Positions 37,443-45,894 of a stretch of DNA of 64,000 bases are shown here, piece after piece. Positions within the stretch are counted from its first letter, which is position 1; every line of letters starts with the position of its first letter. Both the position numbers and the translations under genes were made by a program. The notes beneath the pieces are model-generated. The model was not told the DNA's origin and did no database searches. It was given only the letters and a program-made list of their open reading frames with translations. Where the stretch lies: contig JBBDYG010000040.1 of NCBI GenBank assembly GCA_040901765.1, positions 186,001-250,000 on the forward strand, in the 5' to 3' direction. Source of the DNA: JBBDYG01 sp040901765 (GTDB taxonomy: Bacteria > Planctomycetota > Planctomycetia > Pirellulales > Lacipirellulaceae).

Positions 37443-39095
37443 ATGGCCGATACAAAACCAGCCCGACATCAGAAGGTAATGCGGCTCCGGATTATTAAGC
37501 CCGCAGGAGAAATGTCTTGGAAAGAGTTAGCTCAGGTACTTCGCGACGTGCGATATCGCGTCTTCCGATTGGCGAATCTCATTGTGAGCGAAAGCTACCT
37601 CAATTTTCACCTGTTCCGTAGCGGCCGCCATGATGAATTCAAGACGCGGAATCCGAACGAGATGAATCGCGAGTTACGCAAGCTTCTGATCGGAGAAGGT
37701 GAGGAACCAACTGGATTGGATACGTTTTCCAAAACGGGCGCGCTCTGCGACGCAGTTTGTGGCGCTCTCTCGCAATACAAACTTGGCGCTATCAAGAGCA
37801 AATCGAAGTGGCGCGACGTAATTCGGGGCAAGGCATCGCTACCCACTTTCCGCAACAACATGGCAATTCCCATTCGCTGCGATGACACACCCGAATTTCG
37901 AACTAAATCGAAAACACCTCGCCGAAGAATGGAGCGGCTAGATTCCGGCGACGTGGAACTCGATCTCGTCATCCGTCGCCAGCCGTATCCCCGGATCGTG
38001 TTGGCGACGGGGAAGCTTCACGACGGCGAACGGGCAATCCTGAACAGACTACTCGACAACAGCGACCAGTTAATGGCGGGCTATCGCCAACGTTGTTTTG
38101 AAATAAAGCACGATGAGCGTCAAAACATTTGGTGGCTATATGTCACCTACGACTTTCCCGCAGAACCCGTAAAGCAGTCGGACACCCCTATTGTCGTCGG
38201 AGTCGATCTTGGTTTCGCCTGTCCACTCTACGCTGCCATCAGCAATGGGCACGCCCGACTCGGATATCGTCAATTCGCTGCAATTGCGGCGCGTATTCGT
38301 TCGTTGCAGACACAAACAATGGCTCGCCGCCGACAGATGCTGACGGGTGGGCGGTCATCCCTCACGGCCGACACGGCCCGATCAGGGCATGGGCGTCGTC
38401 GCCACCTGCAGCCGATCGAGAAGCTTGAAGGACGAATTCACGACGCCTACACCACGCTCAATCACCAACTCTCCAAAGCGGTGGTTGATTTCGCCGCCAA
38501 TCATGGAGCGAGCGTGGTACAAATTGAAGATCTAACAGGATTAAAGGAGCACCTTACTGGGAGTTTCTTGGGAGCGCGGTGGCGCTATCATCAGTTGCAA
38601 CAATTTTTGGAATACAAATGCGAACAAGCCGGGATAACGCTCCGCAAAATGAATCCTAGAAACACGAGCAAGCGTTGCAGCAAATGCGGGCACATCAATC
38701 ACGATTTCACTCGCGCGTTCCGTGACCGAAACCGCACCAGTTTCGGCACAACCAGATTCACTTGCGCGAAGTGCGAATTCACCTGTGACCCCGACTATAA
38801 CGCGGCCCGAAACCTTGCTATACTCGACATCGACAAGATTATCGCCACTCAGGTCCAAGCACAGGGTAACCGTTCACGGGTCGGGCATAGATGGGGTTGG
38901 AGAAAAACGGAAGAGCAGTTCCCCCGCTGGTTTACGACCTCCACAAAAAATAATCTTGCGCATATGCCCAAAAATAGTACCGCTTGTCTGCCAATTCATT
39001 CGCGCGACAATCGAACCATAAAAAAACACCTTGTTTTGCAGGTTTTCCACCCCGTGAACGGTTACAAGCACAGGATACTGAGAATGGTTCTTTGA
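37443..39095 (+). CDS. cas12f: Cas12f-like (type V-F) RNA-guided RuvC nuclease with altered C-terminus
   Basis: Compact CRISPR effector, 550 residues. The RuvC core is complete: D255 in VVGVDLG, E362 in VVQIEDL, D451 in CDPDYNAARN. The target-nucleic-acid-binding zinc finger has C412/C415 (CSKCGH) and C441/C444 (CAKCEF). The N-terminal MRLRIIKP, the central LPTFRNNMAIPI, and GHGRRRHLQPIEKL resemble Cas12f1 proteins as I recall them, more than ordinary TnpB. A tracrRNA candidate (39113-39257) and CRISPR array (39310-39741) follow on the same strand; no cas1/2/4 or tnpA is present. From residue 475 the sequence is encoded by an inserted 200-bp element. Without it the frame would end DTENGSLTS at a TGA (39101-39103), giving 483 residues. 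Start ATG 37443; ATG 37479 is possible. Confidence 0.88.
   Translation: MADTKPARHQKVMRLRIIKPAGEMSWKELAQVLRDVRYRVFRLANLIVSESYLNFHLFRSGRHDEFKTRNPNEMNRELRKLLIGEGEEPTGLDTFSKTGALCDAVCGALSQYKLGAIKSKSKWRDVIRGKASLPTFRNNMAIPIRCDDTPEFRTKSKTPRRRMERLDSGDVELDLVIRRQPYPRIVLATGKLHDGERAILNRLLDNSDQLMAGYRQRCFEIKHDERQNIWWLYVTYDFPAEPVKQSDTPIVVGVDLGFACPLYAAISNGHARLGYRQFAAIAARIRSLQTQTMARRRQMLTGGRSSLTADTARSGHGRRRHLQPIEKLEGRIHDAYTTLNHQLSKAVVDFAANHGASVVQIEDLTGLKEHLTGSFLGARWRYHQLQQFLEYKCEQAGITLRKMNPRNTSKRCSKCGHINHDFTRAFRDRNRTSFGTTRFTCAKCEFTCDPDYNAARNLAILDIDKIIATQVQAQGNRSRVGHRWGWRKTEEQFPRWFTTSTKNNLAHMPKNSTACLPIHSRDNRTIKKHLVLQVFHPVNGYKHRILRMVL
38857..39074. mobile_element. 200-bp MITE-like insertion with 15-bp inverted ends and 9-bp target duplication
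   Basis: GTAACCGTTCACGGG (38866-38880) is perfectly inverted as CCCGTGAACGGTTAC (39051-39065). Directly outside lie identical copies of AAGCACAGG (38857-38865 and 39066-39074), the expected duplicated target. The 200-bp interior encodes no transposase and is AT-rich toward its right end. Element plus duplication add 209 bp, which changes the reading frame of the Cas12f-like gene's last codons. The parent transposon family is not identified; if one terminal base belongs to the element the duplication is 8 bp. Confidence 0.88.
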
Positions 39096-39112
39096 CATCG
39101 TGATTCAGTGTT

Positions 39113-39257
39113 GAGGCCACCGTTTAAACGAGGCTAGCATTCGTGCAAGCGCCTCAGGTGGTCGAAGGCCAATCTGCGTGGCCTAAAGGTTGAGAAGTCT
39201 GGCTGTAAGTGACGAATTACCGCCCTGGCCCGACGCTCACTGAATGCTCCTTTTTTT
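39113..39257 (+). ncRNA. Candidate tracrRNA of the Cas12f-like system
   Basis: Lies between the nuclease gene and the array on the same strand. GAGGC (39113) can pair with GCCTC (39151). A hairpin AGGCC-AATCTGCGT-GGCCT (39166-39184) is followed by AAAGGTTGAGAAGT, then stem GGC-GTAA...TTAC-GCC (39201-39224) closed by GTTG/CGAC (39189-39192, 39231-39234), and seven Ts at 39251-39257. This order, including a GAGAAGT tract after the first hairpin, matches my recollection of Cas12f1 tracrRNA. The loop CTGCGT (39174-39179) is complementary to ACGCAG at repeat positions 30-35, like the known crRNA-tracrRNA pseudoknot. ATGCT (39244-39248) can pair with AGCAT of the repeat. The 5' end is a guess, and CGCCCCA at 39288-39294 (complementary to TGGGGCG) might mean a longer form. 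Confidence 0.75.
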
Positions 39258-39309
39258 ATTGCGTTGATTTGCACTTAACCATTGCGGCGCCCCATCTTAC
39301 GGTGGGAGG

Positions 39310-39741
39310 GGTGAATAGCATCCAAGTTTCTGGGGCGTACGCAGGGACTGTGTGATTCGCTTCCTCACTGCGTCGGGTGAATAGCATCCAAGTTTCTGGG
39401 GCGTACGCAGGGTAGACGGCATAGCTAGCGCCGTTCCACCAGGTGAATAGCATCCAAGTTTCTGGGGCGTACGCAGGGAGAATATCATCCGTGACGAAAG
39501 TTAGTTCGGTGAATAGCATCCAAGTTTCTGGGGCGTACGCAGGGCCGTGGCGGGCTGAAAGGAGCGACACAAAGGTGAATAGCATCTAAGTTTCTGGGGC
39601 GTACGCAGGAGGTGTGCGACTGCATCATCAGCGAAGATTGGTGAATAGCATCCAAGTTTCTGGGGCTTACGCAGTGGGCGGCTTGGTTTGGCACACCGAT
39701 TACAAGGTGAATAGCCCCAAGTTTGTGGGGCATGCGATAAG
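39310..39741 (+). CRISPR. Type V-F CRISPR array, seven repeats and six spacers, 66-bp period
   Basis: The 36-bp repeat begins GGTGAATAGCATCC and ends GGGGCGTACGCAGG. Copies start at 39310, 39376, 39442, 39508, 39574, 39640 and 39706, exactly 66 bp apart, so every spacer is 30 bp. The six spacers are unlike each other. Copies 1-4 are identical, copy 5 has one change (CATCTAAG), copy 6 has two (CTTACGCAGT) and copy 7 is strongly degenerate. Decay at the right end places the leader on the left, so transcription runs + like the nuclease gene. The tracrRNA complementarity at the repeat 3' end gives the same orientation. Confidence 0.96.
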
Positions 39742-39752
39742 GACTGCTACTA

Positions 39753-40277
39753 ATGAACGAAGTGGGCATGACCATGCTGACCGTGATAATTTCCGCATTT
39801 GTCGGTTCGGTCACAACTCTTTTCGTCGAAAAAACCAAGCTCAAGTATCGTCTCCAAGTGGAAAACGAATACAAGATTCTCATGCGGATTTGGGAAAAGG
39901 CGTACTGGTTAAAGTCGAGAGCCAACAATCTTCGACCATTGCAGGACCGCTGCGACCTAACTGAACTACCAACTGATCGACATAAACGAAGATTAGGCCA
40001 ATTAGAGAATGCGATGAATGAGTTCGAACAGGAAATGTATCTGAACAAGCCGTTCTACCCGCAAGAAATCCATGATCTATTAAAAGAACTCAAAACTCTC
40101 GCGGACATGGAGGGGTTTGGCTATGCCGAAACGTCACCAAACCGCGGCGATCATAATTACAGATCCGAATATTGGGAGGAGGCCAAGAAGAACGCGGCGA
40201 ACATCGACGGCGTCGTCGACAGAATCTGCAATGCAATTCAGCACCGAATTCACGAAAATCCATCAGATGCAATGTAA
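39753..40277 (+). CDS. Hypothetical N-terminally anchored protein next to the CRISPR array
   Basis: 174 residues. One N-terminal membrane helix (MTMLTVIISAFVGSVTTLFV, residues 6-25) is followed by a basic stretch (EKTKLKYRLQVENEYKI) and a helical, charged cytosolic domain; the end is Asn/Asp-rich. No family recognised. The ribosome site AAGGA (39738-39742) lies in the last, degenerate CRISPR repeat. Lower GC than its neighbours suggests recent transfer. A link to the CRISPR system is suggested only by position. Confidence 0.6.
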   Translation: MNEVGMTMLTVIISAFVGSVTTLFVEKTKLKYRLQVENEYKILMRIWEKAYWLKSRANNLRPLQDRCDLTELPTDRHKRRLGQLENAMNEFEQEMYLNKPFYPQEIHDLLKELKTLADMEGFGYAETSPNRGDHNYRSEYWEEAKKNAANIDGVVDRICNAIQHRIHENPSDAM

Positions 40278-40896
40278 TCGCACTTTTCTTTCGCAGCCAA
40301 ATCACGCGTTGCCGGACTGGTGCCAGGATGGTTGTCTGGCTAAGTAGGAACGGCCCGGGTATCACTGCTGGCTCGCAGCGGTGCCAAGTCCGCTTTCTTC
40401 CCCGAACTTCGTGCTTGAAAAAGTGCCACCCTTCTGGTATGGTGTACTTCTGAATACATCCACCCACTCAGGAGCGCCTACGCCATGCTATTTCACAACC
40501 GTCCACCGCCCGTGGAGGAGTGCGGGTTGAGGAGCGAGCAGCGAGAGTAGCTCGGCCATTCTCTGCTTCAGTCGCCCCTCCCCTAAATTCCGCACTCCGC
40601 CTTCCGAATTCCGCATCGGACGCCGCTCGCGGTGCGCGCCACGTCGGCGGCAAAGGGTCCGCCAGCAGCCTGCCGCTACCGTTGCGCGCAGAATGTGAGA
40701 GAAACCAATTGTGTCAGTGCCCATCGATGTTGGAGACAGATTGCGACGCCGCTTTGACGCTACAGGGGTGTGCCGAACACCCAGAAGCATGAATCACCGC
40801 CAAGTGCCAAAACTCGACTCCCCAGAGGTCAGAGGTCAAATGTCCCAAATTCCTACCCCCGCCCCCAGCCTCCAGCAACCTCACCCTCCGCCTCTC
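40278..40896. other. 619-bp intergenic region with an orphan promoter and start site
   Basis: TTGAAA (40415-40420), 17 bp, TATGGT (40438-40443), then AGGAG (40470-40474) and ATG 40485 have the layout of a gene start, but the frame reads only MLFHNRPPPVEECGLRSEQRE before a stop. The rest is G/C-rich with no gene seen. Probably the remnant 5' end of a lost gene. Several open frames on the + strand at 40711-42288 are antisense of the DUF1501 gene. Confidence 0.45.
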
Positions 40897-42300
40897 TTAC
40901 GCCACAATTTCGCGCACCACCCGACCATGCACGTCCGTCAACCGAAAGTCGCGGCCCGCGTAGCGGTAGGTGAGCTGCTCGTGGTCGAAGCCCAACAGGT
41001 GCAAGATGGTGGCGTGCAGGTCGTGGACGCTGGTTCGGTTTTCGACCGCCTTGAAGCCGAAGTCGTCGGTCGCGCCGTAGACGGTGCCGCCGCGCACGCC
41101 GCCGCCGGCCATCCAGACGGTGAAGCCGTAATGGTTGTGGTCGCGGCCGGTGCCTCCTTCGGAAACCGGGGTTCGGCCAAACTCGCCGCCCCAGATGACC
41201 AGCGTGTCTTCGAGCATGCCGCGTTGCTTGAGATCGGTGAGCATTGCGGCGATCGGTTGATCGATCTCCGCGGATGTGGCGCGGATGCCTTTTTCGATAT
41301 CGCCATGATGATCCCACGGCTGCCCCGCGCCATGCCACAACTGCACGTATCGCACACCCCGTTCGAGCAGCCGGCGGGCGATCAGCGTCTGCCGGCCATG
41401 CACGCTCGCGCCGTACATGTCTTGGATATGCTGCGGCTCGCCGGCAATGTCGAACGCCTCGGCCGCTTCGGTTTGCATGCGAAAGGCGAGCTCGAACGAC
41501 TCGATCCGCGCTTCCAGCCGTGGGTCGTGGCGAGTGGCGCGGTGCTCCGCGTTCAGCGTGCGCAGCAGTTCAAGCTGGTGCCGCTGAATCCCTGTCGAAG
41601 CGTGCGGACTGCGGACATTTTCAATCAGTTTGTCGATCTCGCGATGTTGCGGATCGATGAAGGTGCCCTGAAACATCCCCGGCAAAAAACCCGATTGCCA
41701 GTTGGCTTTGTCCGAAACCGGATACCCGCCCGGGCACATCGCAATGAAGCCCGGCAGATTTTGATTCTCGCTGCCCAGTCCGTAAAGCACCCACGAACCG
41801 ACACTCGGGCGCGGCTGCACCGCGTCGCCGCAGTTCATGAGCAGCAGCGACGGCTCGTGATTGGGAACCTGAGCGTACATCGAGCGGATGACGGCGATCT
41901 CGTCCGCATGCGCCGCGGTGCGAGCAAACAACTCGCTCACTTCGAGCCCGCTCTGGCCGTACTTTTGGAACTTGAACGGCGACGGCAGCGCGCCGCCGGT
42001 CTTGCGCTCGGTAGCGAACGACTGCGGCAACGGCTGGCCGGCGTATTTTTCCAGCATGGGCTTGGGATCGAACGTATCGACGTGCGACGGTCCGCCGTTG
42101 AGAAAGAAATGGACCACCCGCTTCGCCCGGCCGGGAAAATGGGGCGACTGCAAGCCCCGCGGAGCGGTAGCACCAGCGCACAGCGTCGCGTTATCGCTCA
42201 GCACGCCGGCCAAACCGAGCATGCCCAGCCCAACGCCGGACCGCTTGAGCATCTCGCGACGGCTGACCAGCGGCGAATAATTTTGTAGGTCGCTATTCAT
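40897..42300 (-). CDS. DUF1501 family exported protein
   Basis: 467 residues from ATG 42300 (MNSDLQNYSPLVSRREMLKRSG). The SRREMLKRSGVGLGMLGLAGVL start is a Tat-type signal. The body is DUF1501, a sulfatase-like alkaline phosphatase superfamily relative: FFLNGGPSHVDTFDPKP, LPGMFQGTFIDP, VRYVQLWHGAGQPWDHHGD, LVIWGGEFGRTPVSEGGTGRDHNHYGF. These genes are paired with PSCyt/DUF1549/DUF1553 genes across planctomycetes; here the partner ends 4 bp upstream (42305). Role unknown, probably periplasmic breakdown of complex substrates. Confidence 0.9.
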   Translation of the reverse strand: MNSDLQNYSPLVSRREMLKRSGVGLGMLGLAGVLSDNATLCAGATAPRGLQSPHFPGRAKRVVHFFLNGGPSHVDTFDPKPMLEKYAGQPLPQSFATERKTGGALPSPFKFQKYGQSGLEVSELFARTAAHADEIAVIRSMYAQVPNHEPSLLLMNCGDAVQPRPSVGSWVLYGLGSENQNLPGFIAMCPGGYPVSDKANWQSGFLPGMFQGTFIDPQHREIDKLIENVRSPHASTGIQRHQLELLRTLNAEHRATRHDPRLEARIESFELAFRMQTEAAEAFDIAGEPQHIQDMYGASVHGRQTLIARRLLERGVRYVQLWHGAGQPWDHHGDIEKGIRATSAEIDQPIAAMLTDLKQRGMLEDTLVIWGGEFGRTPVSEGGTGRDHNHYGFTVWMAGGGVRGGTVYGATDDFGFKAVENRTSVHDLHATILHLLGFDHEQLTYRYAGRDFRLTDVHGRVVREIVA

Positions 42301-42304
42301 GGTC

Positions 42305-45300
42305 TTAATCGACAAACATAAGTTCGTTGGAAATGAGCAGCAGTTGGATGAATTGCTCGGTTGGCGAGAGCATTTCCATTGGAGGGCCGAAGAAATCTTC
42401 AGCGGCATTCCACGTGGGAGCGGTCTCCGGCGACGATGCAGTGCCGCTCACTGCCTGAGTCATGGTCGGAACCCACGCGAATTGGTCGCAATTCAGGTTG
42501 CCAGCAACGTCGACGACAAAATCAATCGTGTCGCCCGGATCGACGCTGAGCGCTTCAACATCGAGCCGCTCGCGACGATTGTGAACCGCCGCCGATTTGA
42601 GGACGCCATGCCGACTGGAAACAATCCACGCCCGCACGCCATCCCCTGGGGCGAACGGATGATCGATCTCGGAACTGATTGTAACCGTGCCGGGCGTCGT
42701 CGCCGTCCAGCGGCGCACGGCAGCATGTTGGTGATCGTTGCCCGTATGCCCGCCCTGCGCTGTCAGTTGGACCCAACCGAGCGTAGCGTCGGGCCACTTC
42801 GGCCCGCCTTGCCACGCGGCATTGGTGAAATGCGGAAGTGGTTGAAAGGACTTCACTTGGCCCGACAGCTCGTCGAGTTCCCCAAACCCGTAGCTCCAAT
42901 CTTTCGTGTTGGTCGGGGGCGCGGCAGCGGTGAGGTTCTTTTCGGCATCGACCAGATACTGATCGGCCGCTTGCAGCTCCGCCGACGAAGGATCGCGCTG
43001 CAACACCAGCCGGTAGATGCGCGACGCGCCGTCAGCCGAAGAATCGCTCGTGTCGGCAGCGACTCGGGCGGCAATCTGCTGGGCGCGTCCCGCGACGTAG
43101 GGGTGATTCAGCGCGAAGAGCGCCTGCTGCGAAGTCGTCGTCTCGGTGCGCTGCGGAGAATGCAAATCGGGATTGGCGAAATCGAACACACTCAAGACCG
43201 TCGGCAGAAACTGACGGTCGATCGTCACATAAACCGAGCGCCGCAAGCCGAATAGATCGGTGCCTTTGCCGCCCATCGTCAGGTCTAACTCGCCGGAAAG
43301 TGAGAGGAGGGTATCGCGAAATTGCTCAAAGCTCAGCCGTCGCGGGTTCATCCGCCACAGCAAGCGATTCTCGGGATCGCGTTCTTGCGCCGTCTTGAGC
43401 GCCACAACGTCGGCCGGTCCATGCGACCCCTGGCGATAGGCAGCCGAGAGCATGATCGCGCGGTGCAATGCCTTCGTGCTCCAACCATGCTCGATCAATT
43501 CAGTCGCCAGCCAATCGAGCAATTCCGGATGGCTGGGCGGCGTCGCACGCGCCCCGAAATCGCTGGCCGTGGTCACCAGGCCCGCGCCAAAATGATGGAG
43601 CCACACGCGATTCGCCCACACGCGGGCCGTCAGCGGGTTCGCCGGATCGACGATCGCCTGCGCCATTTCCAGCCGGCCACTGCCATTCGTAAACGGCTGG
43701 CGATTAGAACCAGCAATCACCTGGAGGAATTGGCGCGGTACGATTTCCCCTTTGTTAGCTGGATCGCCGCGCTGAAACACATGCGGGTCAACCGCGTCGG
43801 GGTGATCGTTGAGCACGACAGCGCGCGGACTCGACGCGGGCGATTGCAACAGCCATTGATCGTATTCCTTTTGGGCTTTCCATAGTTCGAGCAGCGTGGC
43901 GTAATCCCAGTACCACTCGGTATCCACGAGTGGCTCGTCGGGAATCACGCAGGGCGATTTCGGTCCGTAAAACGCCTGCCGTAACTGTTCGTCGTTGGCG
44001 TCGGGCAGCGCTTCCGGCGTGGGCCGGTTTTCGCGCTTGGGCGATTCGCGCAAGGTCTGCCATTGTGTGTCGACGTTCGCCAGCAGCGCGACGTAGCGCT
44101 CGGCAACCTCCGCGATGGAATCTGGCGGACGGCTGAAGGCGTCGGCGACCCGGGGATTGAGCTTGTTACCTTCCGCGTGCAATTGCTGCGTGACTTCATG
44201 ACTGCGACTTGCAAATTCATCGTCTCGCAACCGATTGAATGCAATCCACGCGGCAAAGACCGGGTCTGCATCCTTCTCGGCAATTGCCAGCAGCGATTGC
44301 CACCGTCGCACCAAACCGGAAATAAGCTCGTCTTTCGTGATAAGCTGGTTGAAAGTCAGTTCGGGATACTTTTCCAACTCTCGTTGCGCGAGCAGATAGT
44401 CCTTCAGCCGCACGCGGATGCGGTCGTTGGCTTCGACGCGGTAGGTGGCGGTCAAATCCTGCAGCTTTTGCCAACGTTCTTGCAAACCTTTTTCGAAATC
44501 GGCAGTGGGCGCTGCAGCGTCCGGCTGACGTGGAATGGCAACTTGGCGTTCGGTGCAATTCTGAAACACCCCGTACAGCGAGTAGTAATCGGCCGTTGGA
44601 ATCGGATCGTACTTGTGGTCATGGCACCGAGCACAACCGACCGTCAAGCCGAGCAAGCCGCGGCTGACAACGTCGATGCGGTCGTCGATGATGTCGGGCG
44701 TGACGCCCAAGAACCGGCGGCCAAGCGTCAGGAATCCCATCGCCGCCAGCGCGCTCGGATCCTCGGGCGCTACCTGGTCCGCCGCCAATTGCAGCAGCAC
44801 AAAGCGGTCGTAGGGCAGATCGTCGTTGAATGCCCGAATGACCCAGTCGCGATACAGCGACGAATGGACGAAGTGGCGTTCTTCGCGATCGTAGACATAA
44901 CCCTTGGTGTCGGAGTAACGGGCGACGTCGAGCCAGTGCCGACCCCAGTGCTCGCCGTAGCGGGGCGAAGCGAGCAGGCGCTCAATCACACGTTCATAAG
45001 CGCCATGCTCCGTATCGTTCACGAACGCGGTGACTTCCTCAAAGGTGGGCGGCAGCCCGTGGAGGTCGTACGTCGCGCGGCGTATCAATGTACGGCGGTC
45101 GACTGGGGCCGAAGGTGCAAGTCCCGCCGCCTCCAGTTGCGACAACACGAACGAGTCGATCGGCGATGCCGGCCAGGCCACGTCAAGAACGTCCGGAATC
45201 GCGGGTCGTCGAATCGGCTGATAGGCCCAATGTGTTCGGGCCGCTTCGAAATCAATTCCCGCATCACGGGACGGCGCCTCGTCGCTTGCGGGACCATCGC

Positions 45301-45739
45301 GCGGATCGGCTGCGCCGCGCTCGATCCACTCTACAAAGTCCGCGACGACCGTCTCCGGCAGTTTGCCCTCGGGCGGCATTTCGAGGCCCTCGTAGCGGAG
45401 AGCGCCGATTAGCAGACTTCCGTCGACGTCGTGCGGCGTCACCGCCGGTCCCGTGTCGCCGCCGCGTCGCGTGGCCTTTCGGGTATCGAGTCGCAAGTTT
45501 CCTTGGAGCGTCTCGGCATTGGCAGAATGGCACTCGTAGCAATGCTTTACGAGCACCGGCCGAATACGCGATTCGAAGAAATCAAGATCGGCGGTGGATG
45601 GCTGGGCGTCCTGCGCGATCGCGTTCGCCGCGTACAAACCCATGGCCAGTGCCGCCAACTGAACGGCCAGACGCGCTCTCCTTGACCGGCGGGTGACGGT
45701 CCGATCGGCAGCGGAGGTGGCACTGACCCGCGGGTTCAT
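42305..45739 (-). CDS. Planctomycete cytochrome c-type/DUF1549/DUF1553 exported protein
   Basis: 1144 residues. Signal region after an Arg-rich start (LAVQLAALAMGLYAANAIA). A PSCyt1 haem-binding domain follows with CYECH near residue 68. Then DUF1549 (PSCyt2) starts near ASPIDSFVLSQLEAAG, including GCARCHDHKYDPI near 375. DUF1553 (PSD1) lies near 720-960 (NPLTARVWANRVWLHHFGAGLV, RRLSFEQFRDTLL, LFALNHPYV). The final part (after 970) is a beta-sandwich-like extension. It forms a two-gene unit with the DUF1501 gene. Such pairs are a planctomycete hallmark, but their reaction is not established. Confidence 0.92.
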   Translation of the reverse strand: MNPRVSATSAADRTVTRRSRRARLAVQLAALAMGLYAANAIAQDAQPSTADLDFFESRIRPVLVKHCYECHSANAETLQGNLRLDTRKATRRGGDTGPAVTPHDVDGSLLIGALRYEGLEMPPEGKLPETVVADFVEWIERGAADPRDGPASDEAPSRDAGIDFEAARTHWAYQPIRRPAIPDVLDVAWPASPIDSFVLSQLEAAGLAPSAPVDRRTLIRRATYDLHGLPPTFEEVTAFVNDTEHGAYERVIERLLASPRYGEHWGRHWLDVARYSDTKGYVYDREERHFVHSSLYRDWVIRAFNDDLPYDRFVLLQLAADQVAPEDPSALAAMGFLTLGRRFLGVTPDIIDDRIDVVSRGLLGLTVGCARCHDHKYDPIPTADYYSLYGVFQNCTERQVAIPRQPDAAAPTADFEKGLQERWQKLQDLTATYRVEANDRIRVRLKDYLLAQRELEKYPELTFNQLITKDELISGLVRRWQSLLAIAEKDADPVFAAWIAFNRLRDDEFASRSHEVTQQLHAEGNKLNPRVADAFSRPPDSIAEVAERYVALLANVDTQWQTLRESPKRENRPTPEALPDANDEQLRQAFYGPKSPCVIPDEPLVDTEWYWDYATLLELWKAQKEYDQWLLQSPASSPRAVVLNDHPDAVDPHVFQRGDPANKGEIVPRQFLQVIAGSNRQPFTNGSGRLEMAQAIVDPANPLTARVWANRVWLHHFGAGLVTTASDFGARATPPSHPELLDWLATELIEHGWSTKALHRAIMLSAAYRQGSHGPADVVALKTAQERDPENRLLWRMNPRRLSFEQFRDTLLSLSGELDLTMGGKGTDLFGLRRSVYVTIDRQFLPTVLSVFDFANPDLHSPQRTETTTSQQALFALNHPYVAGRAQQIAARVAADTSDSSADGASRIYRLVLQRDPSSAELQAADQYLVDAEKNLTAAAPPTNTKDWSYGFGELDELSGQVKSFQPLPHFTNAAWQGGPKWPDATLGWVQLTAQGGHTGNDHQHAAVRRWTATTPGTVTISSEIDHPFAPGDGVRAWIVSSRHGVLKSAAVHNRRERLDVEALSVDPGDTIDFVVDVAGNLNCDQFAWVPTMTQAVSGTASSPETAPTWNAAEDFFGPPMEMLSPTEQFIQLLLISNELMFVD

Positions 45740-45894
45740 AGCAGCATGCCCGACGATTTGGTAATAATGCTGAGTGGAGCCGCCGTGGCGGGAACATTCA
45801 GTCTAGCAAAAAAAAGGACAGAGTTGGAAGCGATTTTACTCTCGATTCGGGATCAGCTCGCGCGTGGGCGCCCTATTTCATAGGAACTTACATC

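Noticed and set aside
37443..39095. Reading the nuclease as an IS605/IS607 TnpB
   Set aside because: No tnpA, no transposon ends around the gene, and a real CRISPR array with repeat-complementary tracrRNA candidate follows directly.
39256..39585. Minus-strand open frame repeating YAPETWMLFT
   Set aside because: It is only the translation of the CRISPR repeats (66 bp is a multiple of three, so the frame stays open).
40711..42288. Long + strand open frame of 525 codons
   Set aside because: Antisense of the DUF1501 gene at 40897-42300; composition is typical of a high-GC shadow frame.
44063..45412. 449-codon + strand open frame
   Set aside because: Antisense of the cytochrome/DUF1553 gene; no family resemblance.
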